From contig JAPUFC010000074.1 in assembly GCA_027492275.1 (NCBI GenBank), positions 1-50,093 on the forward strand: DNA of 50,093 bases, read 5' to 3'. Positions 15,520 through 24,159 of the stretch are shown one piece after another. Position numbers and translations under genes: made by a program. Numbering within the stretch: position 1 is the first letter of the stretch; the number at the start of each line of letters is the position of its first letter. The notes under the pieces were generated by a model. It was not told where the DNA came from and ran no database searches. It saw nothing but the letters and a program-made list of their open reading frames with translations. This DNA comes from Mesorhizobium sp. Lineage in GTDB: Bacteria > Pseudomonadota > Alphaproteobacteria > Rhizobiales > Rhizobiaceae.

Positions 15520-16692
15520 TCACACGGGAATGACGTTCCAGCCACGTCCCTCGTCGCCGTATCCCTCGCATCCGCCGGCCGTCACGGCCACCGTGTCCTC
15601 CAGCTTGATGAAGCCACGCACGGGATGCATCAGCGTCGTCTCGATGGAGATGACCATGTTCTCCTGCAGCGGCAGGTCGGCGTCGTAGGCCGGGTAGGCG
15701 ACGGGCCCGCGCGCGCTGAGCCGCGGCGCTTCGTGGCCGATGATTCCCATGCCGTGGGCGACGAAGCTGACATGGGGCGCCAGCGGCGAGGCCCTGATCC
15801 TCTCGTCGGCGACCTCGTAGATCGTCCGGCCGATCGCGCCGGCGCGGATAGGCTCGCGCGCGACATGCTGGATGTCGTCGACGAATGCCAGCAGGTCGAC
15901 CAGTTCCCGGTCCGGCTCGCCGGCGACGCCCATGCGGCACAGGTCGCCGAAGAAGCCGCCGAGCGACCCCCCCGAATCCAGCGAGACGATGTCGCCGGCC
16001 TTGAGCACGTCGTCGTTCGGCGCGCGGTTCAGGCTGGCGCCCAGCGTGATCTGGCAGAAGTCGAAGCGCAGCCCCCTTGCCGCCTCCCTTTCGCTCAGCA
16101 GATCGAAGATGTCGCGCTTCGTCATGCCGACCCGGGCGGCCGCGAACGTTTCCAGCATGGCGCCGGTCACATGCTCCGAAACCTCCCGCATCGCCGCCAG
16201 CTCGGCCTTCGTCTTGACGGCGCGCAGGCGTTCCAGCGGCAACTGCGCCTCGGCGAAGCTTGCCGCCGGCAGGCCGGCGCGAAGACGGTCCATGGAATCG
16301 GCCGGCAGGAATGATTTCTCCAGCCCGATGCGCGCGCCCTCCAGCCCGAGCTGGCAAAGGCGTCCGACCACGCCGTCGATCACGTCCAGCGAGCCCCAGA
16401 AGCGCGTTTCCGTGGTCGGGCACCAGAAGCGGCCGTTCTCGACCTCCGCCGCCTCCTGGTCGTTTCCGAAATAGCTGGTCGCCTCCGGCCGCCCGGCGAC
16501 GTAGAGCAGCACCGGAAGATAGCGACTGACGCCGAGAGCATCGAAGTTCTCGAAGAAGAAATAGCGATATCCGCCGAGCAGATACTGGATATTGTGCTTG
16601 GAGGTAACCAGAACGGCGTCCATCCCGGCGTCGCGCAGCAGCCTGTCCAGATGCTTGTGGTCGAACGGAATACGAAGATCCGGAATCATCAT
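15520..16692 (-). CDS. M24 family metallopeptidase (Xaa-Pro peptidase/creatinase type)
   Basis: A 390-residue 'pita-bread' enzyme with a creatinase_N domain (about residues 10-140) and an M24 catalytic domain. Dinuclear metal ligands can be followed as Asp in SLDSGG, Asp in FFGDLCR, His in AHGMGIIGH, Glu in SIETT and Glu in KLEDT. The family hydrolyses Xaa-Pro peptides, creatine or ectoine derivatives; the branch cannot be told here. The annotated start is the ATG at 16692, with AGGT just upstream; the ATG at 16689 is also possible, and the GTG at 16698 is less likely. An operator-like palindrome lies 112 bases upstream. Confidence 0.87.
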   Translation of the reverse strand: MMIPDLRIPFDHKHLDRLLRDAGMDAVLVTSKHNIQYLLGGYRYFFFENFDALGVSRYLPVLLYVAGRPEATSYFGNDQEAAEVENGRFWCPTTETRFWGSLDVIDGVVGRLCQLGLEGARIGLEKSFLPADSMDRLRAGLPAASFAEAQLPLERLRAVKTKAELAAMREVSEHVTGAMLETFAAARVGMTKRDIFDLLSEREAARGLRFDFCQITLGASLNRAPNDDVLKAGDIVSLDSGGSLGGFFGDLCRMGVAGEPDRELVDLLAFVDDIQHVAREPIRAGAIGRTIYEVADERIRASPLAPHVSFVAHGMGIIGHEAPRLSARGPVAYPAYDADLPLQENMVISIETTLMHPVRGFIKLEDTVAVTAGGCEGYGDEGRGWNVIPV

Positions 16693-16803
16693 CGGCACCT
16701 GCGGGATGGCGGAGAGAAGCGAGCCGTGACCGACCGGTCACGCTGCGGCGAGTTCGGTGTCGATTGTAGTTGGTCGGGACTTGGTGCGACAGCCGAGGGG
16801 GCG

Positions 16804-16821
16804 ACCAATCATAGTATTGGG
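16804..16821. promoter_or_regulatory. Operator palindrome, site D (upstream of M24 peptidase)
   Basis: ACCAATCATAGTATTGGG, one mismatch to ACCAA-N8-TTGGT. Two extra direct TTGGT half-sites lie at 16770-16774 and 16781-16785. Confidence 0.55.
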
Positions 16822-16941
16822 CCGAAACCGGCGGCAGCTACACTTCCGCCGGTCTCCCGGCGTCGCCCGCGAAGGCGGCCGTGCCGCGCGCCGCATTCCG
16901 ATGCAACGGCGGGCGTCCGAATCCCGACGGACCGCGAGGCT

Positions 16942-17664
16942 TCAGTTGTGCAGCATGACCACCGGGCCGATGGTCAGGCTGAGGCCCAGCATGTGCTTCT
17001 TCATGGCGGCCTCCGCGCCTTCCGGGTCCCGGCTCGTGATCGCGTTCAGCAGCGCGGAATGCTCGTCGGAATAGCGGCGGATCAAGGCCGGGTCGAAGGT
17101 CTTGGCCTTGGTGACCGTCCAGCGCGGATGCATCTTGATCCGCAGAAGCTGGTCGATGGAGCTGATCAGGATTCCGTTGCCGGAGGCCTCGGCCACCGCC
17201 CGGTGGAACAGCTCGTCCCACTTCTCCCACTCGCTCCAGCTCGCCGACTTGCGGGCAAGGTTGAAGTACTTCCTGATCATGTTGAGCTCGTGGAGCTCGG
17301 CGCGCAGCGCCGCCAGCCGCGCCACGATGGGCTCGATCGACGACCGCGCCTCGAGAATTTCCGTCAGCGTCGTCGCGCTGCCGAGCGATTCCGGCGTTGA
17401 ATGGACGGACGCCGGGCGGCATCCGACGAAGGTTCCCAGGCCGACATGGCGCCAGATCCTGCCGTCCGTCTCCAGCTTGGACAGGGCTTCGCGAACCTTG
17501 CCGCGCGACAGGCGCAGCGTCAGCGCGAGCTCCCGTTCCGGCGGCAGCCGGCTGTGGATGGGGAACTGCGCGCTGTCGATCCATTCGCTCAGCGCATCGA
17601 TCGCGTCGCCAGCCGCCCGGCCGGGACGGGCGCCGTCGTCATGCTGCTTCATGCGCGCTTTCAT
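16942..17664 (-). CDS. FadR-subfamily GntR transcriptional regulator 2
   Basis: A 240-residue regulator: winged helix at about residues 15-85 (LPPERELALTLRLSRGKVREAL, GRIWRHVGLGTFVGCRP) and an FCD domain with FHRAVAEASGNGI near 150 and the terminal His/Arg cluster. The frame extends to 18012, but the ATG at 17664 is preceded by GGGGG six bases upstream and gives the normal family length. It shares the unusual RIWR...GT..G.RP wing with the GntR at 8886-9545, so the two are close paralogues. It is divergent from the SDR gene. The shared gap has an ACCAA-N8-TTGGT palindrome, suggesting autoregulation. Confidence 0.88.
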   Translation of the reverse strand: MKARMKQHDDGARPGRAAGDAIDALSEWIDSAQFPIHSRLPPERELALTLRLSRGKVREALSKLETDGRIWRHVGLGTFVGCRPASVHSTPESLGSATTLTEILEARSSIEPIVARLAALRAELHELNMIRKYFNLARKSASWSEWEKWDELFHRAVAEASGNGILISSIDQLLRIKMHPRWTVTKAKTFDPALIRRYSDEHSALLNAITSRDPEGAEAAMKKHMLGLSLTIGPVVMLHN

Positions 17665-18070
17665 GTGAGCCCCCAAGACGAACCTAAGTCTTTTAAGTTC
17701 CACTGCGGTCGCCCGTGCATCATTGCCGAGAACAACACGGCGCGCAACAGATTTGAGCCGCATCATTCGAGTGACGGCGGAAAGCTGCATCGAGTCCTGT
17801 GAGTATATGGTCTCCGAAGACGTGACCTTTGGTGAAAAGGTTCGTCGCGACGGCGGCCTCCGCCGGCATTCGACAGGCCGAACGCTGCCATGCGGCCTCT
17901 CCCTCCCGTCTGCCGACCCGAACCGCACCAAAGGCCGACTTGGTCGCCGGTGTCTCCCTAAGCCATTGGAAATACGGACGATCCCCGATCGGCCGGAATT
18001 TGATCCCGGCACGCGTCCTTGTTAGCCTTCCGGACAGTGAACGCCAGCCGCATGCAGGGAGACGGGCTCG
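17665..18070. other. Divergent intergenic region between GntR 2 and the SDR
   Basis: 406 bases with no convincing gene. It holds operator site F at 17927-17944 and should carry promoters for both directions. Confidence 0.5.
17927..17944. promoter_or_regulatory. Operator palindrome, site F (GntR2/SDR divergon)
   Basis: ACCAAAGGCCGACTTGGT with both half-sites exact, 127 bases before the SDR start and 263 before the GntR start. Confidence 0.6.
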
Positions 18071-18817
18071 ATGGATTTTGGACTGAAGGATCGGCATGTC
18101 CTGATCATAGGCGGCAACAGGGGGATCGGGCTGGAGATCGCCAAAGGCTTCCAGGACCAGGGTGCGACCGTCACGATCACGTCCGAGCATGCAAGCGTGT
18201 TCGACGCGCAGGCGCGGCTGAATGCGGGCGGCGGCCCGAGGGTCGAAGCGGTCCAGTTCGACATCACGGATCGCGAGGCCGTGACGGCCGCTTTCGCGAA
18301 GCTCGGCGCGATCGACGTGCTGATCAACAATTCCGGCGTGTTCTGGGACACGCCCTCGGACGACCGGTCGGCGAAGAACTACGACGTGTTCGTCAAGCAG
18401 ATGATGATCAACGTCGTCGGCACGTGGTGGTGCACGCTCGAAGCCGTTCCGCACATGCCCGACGGCGGGCGCGTGATCTTCACCGCGTCGATCTCGGGCA
18501 GGCTCGGTTCGCCGCGTCACGCCGGCTACGCGGCGACCAAGCACGGCATCCTGGGCATGGTGAAAAGCCTGGCGAAGGATCTCGGACCGCTGGGCATCTC
18601 CGTCAATGCCGTCTGTCCCGGCAGCTCGGCGACGGACACCAACCTCAAGTCCCTGCCGCTCGAGCGCCAGCAGCTGGCGGTCAAGAACATGGCGCTGCAT
18701 CCCGGACTGCTCGATCCGTCGGATCATGTCGGCTCCTACCTGTTCCTCGCCTCGGCGGCGGCAGCCAGCATCACCGGCCAGACGATCACCGTGGATCGCG
18801 GCCAGACGTGCATCTGA
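18071..18817 (+). CDS. Short-chain dehydrogenase/reductase
   Basis: A 248-residue classical SDR. Residues 14-20 (GGNRGIG) form the NAD(P) loop, D64 lies in FDITD, NNSG occurs at 86-89, and the catalytic set is N114, S140, Y153 and K157 (YAATK). It probably oxidises or reduces a hydroxyl/keto group of the compound handled by this region. A C-terminal GQTITVDRG is typical of the family. Starts at an ATG closely preceded by GGGCTCG and lies upstream of a polyamine-type transporter operon on the same strand. The substrate is unknown. Confidence 0.9.
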   Translation: MDFGLKDRHVLIIGGNRGIGLEIAKGFQDQGATVTITSEHASVFDAQARLNAGGGPRVEAVQFDITDREAVTAAFAKLGAIDVLINNSGVFWDTPSDDRSAKNYDVFVKQMMINVVGTWWCTLEAVPHMPDGGRVIFTASISGRLGSPRHAGYAATKHGILGMVKSLAKDLGPLGISVNAVCPGSSATDTNLKSLPLERQQLAVKNMALHPGLLDPSDHVGSYLFLASAAAASITGQTITVDRGQTCI

Positions 18818-18824
18818 CCGCCGA

Positions 18825-18842
18825 ACCAATGGTTGAGTTGGT
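18825..18842. promoter_or_regulatory. Operator palindrome, site E (upstream of polyamine-type ABC operon)
   Basis: ACCAATGGTTGAGTTGGT, both ACCAA and TTGGT exact, starting 8 bases after the SDR stop and 202 bases before the ATPase start. Confidence 0.6.
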
Positions 18843-18877
18843 GCAGGCGAGAGTCCAATAAACAACTGATTTTCATA

Positions 18878-18905
18878 GACAAACGGTTGATCGTTCCGGT
18901 TTGTC
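18878..18905 (+). repeat. Inverted repeat in the leader of the ABC operon
   Basis: GACAAACGG and CCGGTTTGTC form a hairpin with a single bulge and a 9-base loop. There is no T-run after it. It may be an mRNA leader structure or a second regulator site. Confidence 0.4.
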
Positions 18906-19043
18906 GCGGCGGCCGGCGCAATGGTACTCGTGCTTGGAGCCGACCGCGCGCGTGGGACTTTCGCAACCCGGACGGTTCGGCCGGCGGTCTCCTCACGGGG
19001 TCCGAAACGCGTGCCGCAGACAAATCCCAAAGCAGGACAAGGC

Positions 19044-20153
19044 ATGGTGGCGTCCACATTCGACAAGCGATCCGGCTCCAACGGCGCGGAGATCGCCATC
19101 CGCAATCTCCGCAAGGCGTTCGGTGCGGCCGTGGCGGTCGACGATGTGTCGCTGACCGTGCGGCCGGGCGAGTTCCTCGCCCTTCTGGGGCCTTCCGGTT
19201 CCGGCAAGTCGACGATCCTCATGAGCATTGCCGGTTTCGAGCGTCCGAGCGGCGGCCAGATCCTGATCGACGGGACCGATTGCCTCTCCATTCCGCCGTA
19301 TCGCCGCAACATCGGCATGGTGTTCCAGAACTACACGCTGTTCCCGCATATGACCGTGCTCGACAACGTCGCCTTCCCGCTCAAGATGCGCGGCGAGGAC
19401 CGCGCCGCGCGCCGCGCCAAGGCATCGGAGGCGCTGAAGCGCGTGCGCCTGGAGGGCTACGGCACACGCATGCCCAACCAGCTCTCCGGCGGGCAGCAGC
19501 AGCGCGTGGCGCTTGCCCGCGCCATCGTCTACCAGCCGCGTCTGCTGCTCATGGACGAGCCGTTCTCCGCCCTCGACAAGAAGCTGCGCGAGGAGATGCG
19601 GCTGGAGACCAAGCGCCTGCATGCCGATCTCGGCGTCACCGTGGTGTTCGTCACCCACGACCAGGAAGAGGCGCTGACGATGGCCGACCGCGTGGCGGTG
19701 CTCAAGGACGGACACGTGCAGCAGATCGGCCCTGCCCGCAAGCTCTACGAGCACCCCGAGAACCTGTTCGTCGCCGGGTTCATCGGCAGCATGAACTTCA
19801 TTCCGGTGTCGGTCGACGGCGAAGCCGTCACCCTGCCCGGCGGCGCCGTCTGGCGGCTGCCGAAGGGCAGCTTCGTCGGAACGGCAGCCGGCGGACCGGC
19901 CACAGTGGCGATCCGGCCGGAGCGCATCAGCCTGGCATCGCGCGCCGGGGACCTCTCGATCGCATGCCGCGTCCACGACCTCGTCTATTCGGGCGCCGAC
20001 ACGATCGTCATCGCGAGCCTGGCCGACGGCACCGAATTGCAGGTGCGTACCAACAGCTCCGATCCCGGCGCGCAGGGCCTGGCGCCCGGCGAGGCCGTGC
20101 AGCTTCATTGCGGCCCGGACTCGGTGCTCGTCTATCAGGGCAGGCCGTCATGA
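19044..20153 (+). CDS. Spermidine/putrescine-type ABC transporter ATPase
   Basis: A 369-residue PotA-like ATPase: Walker A GPSGSGKST (about residues 51-59), Q-loop VFQNYTLFP, signature LSGGQQQRVALARA, Walker B LLLMDEPFSALD and H-loop VFVTHD. The last ~110 residues form a TOBE-type regulatory domain (VAIRPERISLA). The frame opens at 18921, but the ATG at 19044 gives the normal N terminus, with AGGA about ten bases upstream. It overlaps the first permease gene by ATGA. Polyamine-type systems also carry opines, amino-sugar and quaternary-amine compounds, so the ligand is open. Confidence 0.9.
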   Translation: MVASTFDKRSGSNGAEIAIRNLRKAFGAAVAVDDVSLTVRPGEFLALLGPSGSGKSTILMSIAGFERPSGGQILIDGTDCLSIPPYRRNIGMVFQNYTLFPHMTVLDNVAFPLKMRGEDRAARRAKASEALKRVRLEGYGTRMPNQLSGGQQQRVALARAIVYQPRLLLMDEPFSALDKKLREEMRLETKRLHADLGVTVVFVTHDQEEALTMADRVAVLKDGHVQQIGPARKLYEHPENLFVAGFIGSMNFIPVSVDGEAVTLPGGAVWRLPKGSFVGTAAGGPATVAIRPERISLASRAGDLSIACRVHDLVYSGADTIVIASLADGTELQVRTNSSDPGAQGLAPGEAVQLHCGPDSVLVYQGRPS

Positions 20154-21022
20154 GGACGATCGCGCGATTCCTCGAGCCCGACGGCCGCTTCCTCTCCCAT
20201 GGCAGCGTGCTGCTGCTGATGGCGCCCTTCTTCGCCCTGCTGCTCTTCGCCTTCCTCTACCCGATGATCTCCATCCTGTCGCTGTCGGTGCTGGAGCCGC
20301 AGCCGACGCTGGCGAACTACGAACGGGCGCTGCTTGACCCGATCTTCGTCGGCATCCTTCTGCGCACGCTTGAGATCGGCCTGACCGTGACGGTCGTCGC
20401 GCTGCTGATGGCCTTTCCCGTGGCGCTGCTGATGGCGCGCTCGAGCGGCCCGAAGATCGTGCTGATAACGGCCTGCATCGTGCTGCCGCTGTGGTCGTCC
20501 GTCCTCGTGCGCACAACCGCCTGGGCCGTGCTCCTGCAGCGCAACGGCCTGATCAACGAGACGCTGCAGTTCCTCAGCATCACGGACGAGCCGCTGAAGC
20601 TGCTGTACACGCGTACAGCGGTGGTGCTGGCCATGACGCATGTGCTGCTGCCGTTCATGGTGCTGCCCATATACGGCTCGCTGAAGAGCATCCCGCTGAA
20701 CTACGACCGCGCCGCCGAGATCATGGGCGCCGGCCCGCTGCGGCGGCTGCGCGAGATCACCATCCCGCTGGCGATGCCCGGCATCCTCAGCGGCTCGCTG
20801 ATGGTGTTCCTGATGTCGCTCGGCTACTTCATCACGCCGGCCCTGCTCGGCTCGCCGCAGGAGATGATGGTTTCGACCCTCATTTCCCAGCAGATCACCG
20901 TTCTGCTAGACTGGCCGTTCGGCGCGGCGCTGGTCGGCGTGCTGACGCTGTTCGTGCTGGCCGTCACCCTGCTGTTCGGCAAGGTGGCGCGATTCGACAG
21001 GCTGATGGGAGCAGGCGCGTGA
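20150..21022 (+). CDS. Polyamine-type ABC permease, PotB-like
   Basis: A 290-residue inner-membrane permease with six predicted spans. The EAA coupling loop near residues 185-205 reads YDRAAEIMGAGPLRRLREITIPLAMP, as in PotB. Its start overlaps the ATPase stop (ATGA) and its stop overlaps the next start (GTGA), so the three membrane components are translationally coupled. Confidence 0.9.
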   Translation: MRTIARFLEPDGRFLSHGSVLLLMAPFFALLLFAFLYPMISILSLSVLEPQPTLANYERALLDPIFVGILLRTLEIGLTVTVVALLMAFPVALLMARSSGPKIVLITACIVLPLWSSVLVRTTAWAVLLQRNGLINETLQFLSITDEPLKLLYTRTAVVLAMTHVLLPFMVLPIYGSLKSIPLNYDRAAEIMGAGPLRRLREITIPLAMPGILSGSLMVFLMSLGYFITPALLGSPQEMMVSTLISQQITVLLDWPFGAALVGVLTLFVLAVTLLFGKVARFDRLMGAGA

Positions 21023-21819
21023 ACCCCCGCTCCCTCATGCTCAACGCCTATGTCTACGCGGTGCTGGCCTTCGTCATGATCCCCATCCTGGTGATCCTGC
21101 CGATGGCGTTCAGCGACACGTCCTACTTGACCTTCCCGCCGCGCGGCTTCTCCCTCAGATGGTTCCAGGAGTTCTTCACCAACGGGCGCTGGATGGCGGC
21201 CGCGGGCTTCAGCTTCGCCATCGCCTTTCTGGTCGCGATCGTCACCGCGGTGCTGGGCACGATGGCGACCTATGCGATGGTGCGCGGCGGCGGCAAGCTG
21301 GCTTCGCTGTTCCAGGCGGCGCTGGTGCTGCCGATCATCGTTCCGCACATCGCGCTGGCGGTGGCGCTCTATCTCTTCTTCCAGCGCATCGGGCTGACCG
21401 GGACGATCTGGGCCTATGTGCTGGCGCATTCGGTGATCGCCATGCCGTTCACCGTCTTCACCATCGCCGCCGCGCTCTCCCGGATCGACCCGGCGCTGGA
21501 GAACGCGGCCATGAGCTGCGGCGCGACGCGTTTCAATGCGTTCCGGCTGGTGACGCTGCCCAACATCCTGCCCAACGTGCTGTCGGGCGCCCTGTTCGCC
21601 TTCATCATCTCCTTCGACGAGCCGGTCATCACCTATTTCCTGGCCGGCACGCGCGACAAGACCCTGCCTCGGCTGATGTTCGAGGACATCCAGATGAACA
21701 TCACGCCGATCCTGGCCGCGATCGCCGTCCTGCTCACCGCGCTTTCGGTCATCGTGCTCCTGGCGGCGGCGGCACTCCGGCGCCTCTCGCAGAACCGGGC
21801 AGCCATAACAGTCGAATAA
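21019..21819 (+). CDS. Polyamine-type ABC permease, PotC-like
   Basis: A 266-residue permease with six spans, starting at a GTG inside a GTGA overlap with the PotB-like gene. The EAA loop LENAAMSCGATRFNAFRLVTLPNILP lies near residue 165, and FIISFDEPVITYFL near 200 is typical of PotC. The frame continues upstream only as a shadow of the first permease. Confidence 0.9.
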   Translation: MNPRSLMLNAYVYAVLAFVMIPILVILPMAFSDTSYLTFPPRGFSLRWFQEFFTNGRWMAAAGFSFAIAFLVAIVTAVLGTMATYAMVRGGGKLASLFQAALVLPIIVPHIALAVALYLFFQRIGLTGTIWAYVLAHSVIAMPFTVFTIAAALSRIDPALENAAMSCGATRFNAFRLVTLPNILPNVLSGALFAFIISFDEPVITYFLAGTRDKTLPRLMFEDIQMNITPILAAIAVLLTALSVIVLLAAAALRRLSQNRAAITVE

Positions 21820-21841
21820 TCAACCAAGAGGAGAACGACAG

Positions 21842-22894
21842 ATGAGAGTCCTGAAATCAGTCCTGCGGGGCGCCGCCCTGCTCGCCGCGATGGCCGGCGG
21901 AAGCTTCGGCGCGGTCGCCGACGAGATCGTCATCGCGGCCAATGGCGGCACGATGCGCGAGGCGCGCGAGGTCGCCTACTACAAGCCCTTCACCGAGAAG
22001 ACCGGCACCAACGTCATCCCCTTCGACATCGAGATCTACGACCAGTGGGCGCGCGTCGAGGCGATGCAGCGCACGGGCAAGGTCGAGTTCGACATCGTGA
22101 ACGCCTCCATCGCCGACCTCATCAAGCACAAGGACGTCCTCGCGCCGATGAACTGCGAGCAGAGCGAGACCGTGAGGAAGGCGCTGCCGGGCGCCTGCCA
22201 CCCCTACGGCATGTCCAGCCATGCCGGCGCGCTGATGCTCATCTACAACAAGAACGTCTTCAAGGACAAAGCGCCGAAGAACTGGGCCGATTTCTGGAAC
22301 GTGAAGGATTTTCCGGGGCCGCGCGCCCTGCCCGATTCCGGCGACCGCGCCTGGTGGGTGCCGGCCGCGGCCCTGCTGGCCGACGGCGTCAGGAAGGAGG
22401 ATCTGTTCCCCCTCGATCTCGACCGGGCCTACAAGAAGATGGACGAGATCAAGCCGCACATAAGCGTGTGGTGGAAGACAGCCGCGCAGATGATGCAGAT
22501 CGTGCGCGACCAGGAGATCGTCATGACCATGGGTTTCTCCGGCCGCGCCTACAGCGTCATACGCGGCGACGGCGCGCCGTTCGACGTGTCCTGGGACGGC
22601 GCGCTGCAGGACCAGGGCTTCCTGGCGGTGCTCAAGGACGCGCCGAACAGGGACAAGGCGATCGAGTTCCTGCGTTTCATGATCGGCTATGTTCCTGGCC
22701 AGGTGCATTTCATGAACAAGATCCACTATGCCGCCTTCACCCAGGAAGCGCTCGACCAGGTGCCGCCGGAAGACCTGAAGTTCTACGCCACGGTGCCGGA
22801 GCATGCCGCCCAGGTCGCCCGGCCCGACTGGGAATGGATCGCCGCCAACCAGGACATGCTCAACAACCGCTTCAACCAGTGGCTGACGAAATAG
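21842..22894 (+). CDS. Polyamine-type periplasmic solute-binding protein
   Basis: A 350-residue SBP_bac family protein with a signal peptide (hydrophobic core about residues 8-24, cleavage near AVA-DE). It begins its mature part with IVIAANGGTMREA, the usual first strand, and has EFDIVNASIADL near 80. AGGAGA lies eight bases before the ATG. It closes the four-gene ABC operon starting at 19044. Two Cys (about 102 and 117) may form a disulfide. The ligand cannot be read from the sequence. Confidence 0.9.
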   Translation: MRVLKSVLRGAALLAAMAGGSFGAVADEIVIAANGGTMREAREVAYYKPFTEKTGTNVIPFDIEIYDQWARVEAMQRTGKVEFDIVNASIADLIKHKDVLAPMNCEQSETVRKALPGACHPYGMSSHAGALMLIYNKNVFKDKAPKNWADFWNVKDFPGPRALPDSGDRAWWVPAAALLADGVRKEDLFPLDLDRAYKKMDEIKPHISVWWKTAAQMMQIVRDQEIVMTMGFSGRAYSVIRGDGAPFDVSWDGALQDQGFLAVLKDAPNRDKAIEFLRFMIGYVPGQVHFMNKIHYAAFTQEALDQVPPEDLKFYATVPEHAAQVARPDWEWIAANQDMLNNRFNQWLTK

Positions 22895-22911
22895 GCGGGG
22901 CGCAAGGCGCC
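22894..22911 (+). terminator. GC-rich hairpin after the ABC operon
   Basis: GGCGGGGCGC, AAG, GCGCCGCC directly at the stop of the binding-protein gene. There is no T-run, so it may act as an mRNA 3' stabiliser rather than a terminator. Confidence 0.3.
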
Positions 22912-23075
22912 GCCTGAGCCGCGCCTCGACAAGCCATGCCGGGACCCGCGCCAGCGCGCTGGCCGCTCTCGGCATGGTCATTCGCGAAAAAGGCCGAAAA
23001 GCCTCCGCAACGCGCAGGCGCGGTGCCCCGGCCACCGGTATCGCGCCTGCATTCCGCGCCTCAGGAATTCCCCTC

Positions 23076-23978
23076 GTGCTTGAATCCAAGGGCGCCGGCC
23101 ATCTCCTGCCCATCGGCCTAGTCGTCGGCTCGACGGCGATGATGGCCGTTTCCGACGTCACCGCGAAGATCCTGGTAGAGACGGTGCCCGTCGTCGAGGT
23201 CATGTGGTTCCGCTACGTCGTCCTCGGCCTGCTTTCGGCGATCGCCTTCCTCGTCTCCGGCCTTACGGTGAGCCTCGGAACGATCGATCATCGCATGCAG
23301 ATCCTGCGGGGCGTCTCCGTGACCGCTTCCGCCATCTTCTTCGCCATGGGCCTGATCCGCCTTCCGATCGGCGAAGCCACCGGCATCACCTTCCTGTCGC
23401 CGATACTGGTGACGGTCCTTTCGGTGGTCTTCCTCGGAGAACATGTCGGCTGGCGTCGCTGGATCGCGGTGGCGGTCGGCTTCGTCGGCATCGTGCTGAT
23501 CGCCAAGCCCCAGGCCGCGCCCTTCCAGATGGCCGTGTTGCTGCCGCTTGCGGCGGCGCTCTGCTGGGCGACGGCGCTGATCGCCACCCGCAGGATGGGG
23601 GCCGGCCAGAACGTTTTCGTCACCATGCTCTACTCCGCGACGGTCGGCATCTGCATGACGTCGGCGGCGGCAGTGGTTCAGTTCCACGCGCCATCCCTGC
23701 GGGAGGTCGCGCTGGGACTGCTGAGCGGGACGAGCGCGGCCATCGGGCAAGCGCTGGTGATCCTGGCCTATCAGCGTGCGCCGGCATCGCAACTGGCGCC
23801 TTTCTCCTACATACAGGTGCCTTTCGCGACGCTGTTCGGCTACGTGCTGTTCGGCGCGCTTCCCGGCGCGGTCGCCCTCGTCGGCATCCTGCTCGTCATC
23901 CTGTGCGGCATCTATACGGGCAGGCGCGAGCGGAGGAAGGCGCAGGCGACGCCCCTCGGCCGCCCCGGCCCGCCGTGA
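23076..23978 (+). CDS. DMT superfamily transporter with two EamA domains
   Basis: About 300 residues, ten hydrophobic spans and two EamA repeats; the first ends with VVFLGEHVGWRRWIAVAVGFVGIVL, the second with GALPGAVALVGILLV. Such proteins export amino acids, metabolites or drugs. The frame is open from 22974, but that N terminus is Arg-rich and atypical. The GTG at 23076 is placed just before the first span and has AGGA about ten bases upstream. It follows the ABC operon on the same strand by about 180 bases. The C-terminal tail is basic and cytoplasmic. Confidence 0.82.
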   Translation: MLESKGAGHLLPIGLVVGSTAMMAVSDVTAKILVETVPVVEVMWFRYVVLGLLSAIAFLVSGLTVSLGTIDHRMQILRGVSVTASAIFFAMGLIRLPIGEATGITFLSPILVTVLSVVFLGEHVGWRRWIAVAVGFVGIVLIAKPQAAPFQMAVLLPLAAALCWATALIATRRMGAGQNVFVTMLYSATVGICMTSAAAVVQFHAPSLREVALGLLSGTSAAIGQALVILAYQRAPASQLAPFSYIQVPFATLFGYVLFGALPGAVALVGILLVILCGIYTGRRERRKAQATPLGRPGPP

Positions 23979-23993
23979 CGAGGCGGCTTCGCG

Positions 23994-24011
23994 GCCAATG
24001 GCCTCTTTGGT
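23994..24011. promoter_or_regulatory. Operator palindrome, site G (upstream of aldo/keto reductase)
   Basis: GCCAATGGCCTCTTTGGT, one mismatch to ACCAA-N8-TTGGT, 149 bases before the reductase start. Confidence 0.5.
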
Positions 24012-24159
24012 CCGCTCCGCATGATCCGCCGTCGCGCGGCCGGTGTAGGATGGCTGCATCCGACGGTGCTCGGCATGCGCGGTCGACGCCGATCGGCCGT
24101 CGCGGCATTGCCGGCACCGTTTCGAAACCATCGTTTGATGCCGCCATGTGGAGGGCGAT

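Noticed and set aside
17720-19318. 532-residue minus-strand frame
   Set aside because: It crosses the divergent promoter, the SDR gene and the ATPase start on the other strand; low-complexity composition.
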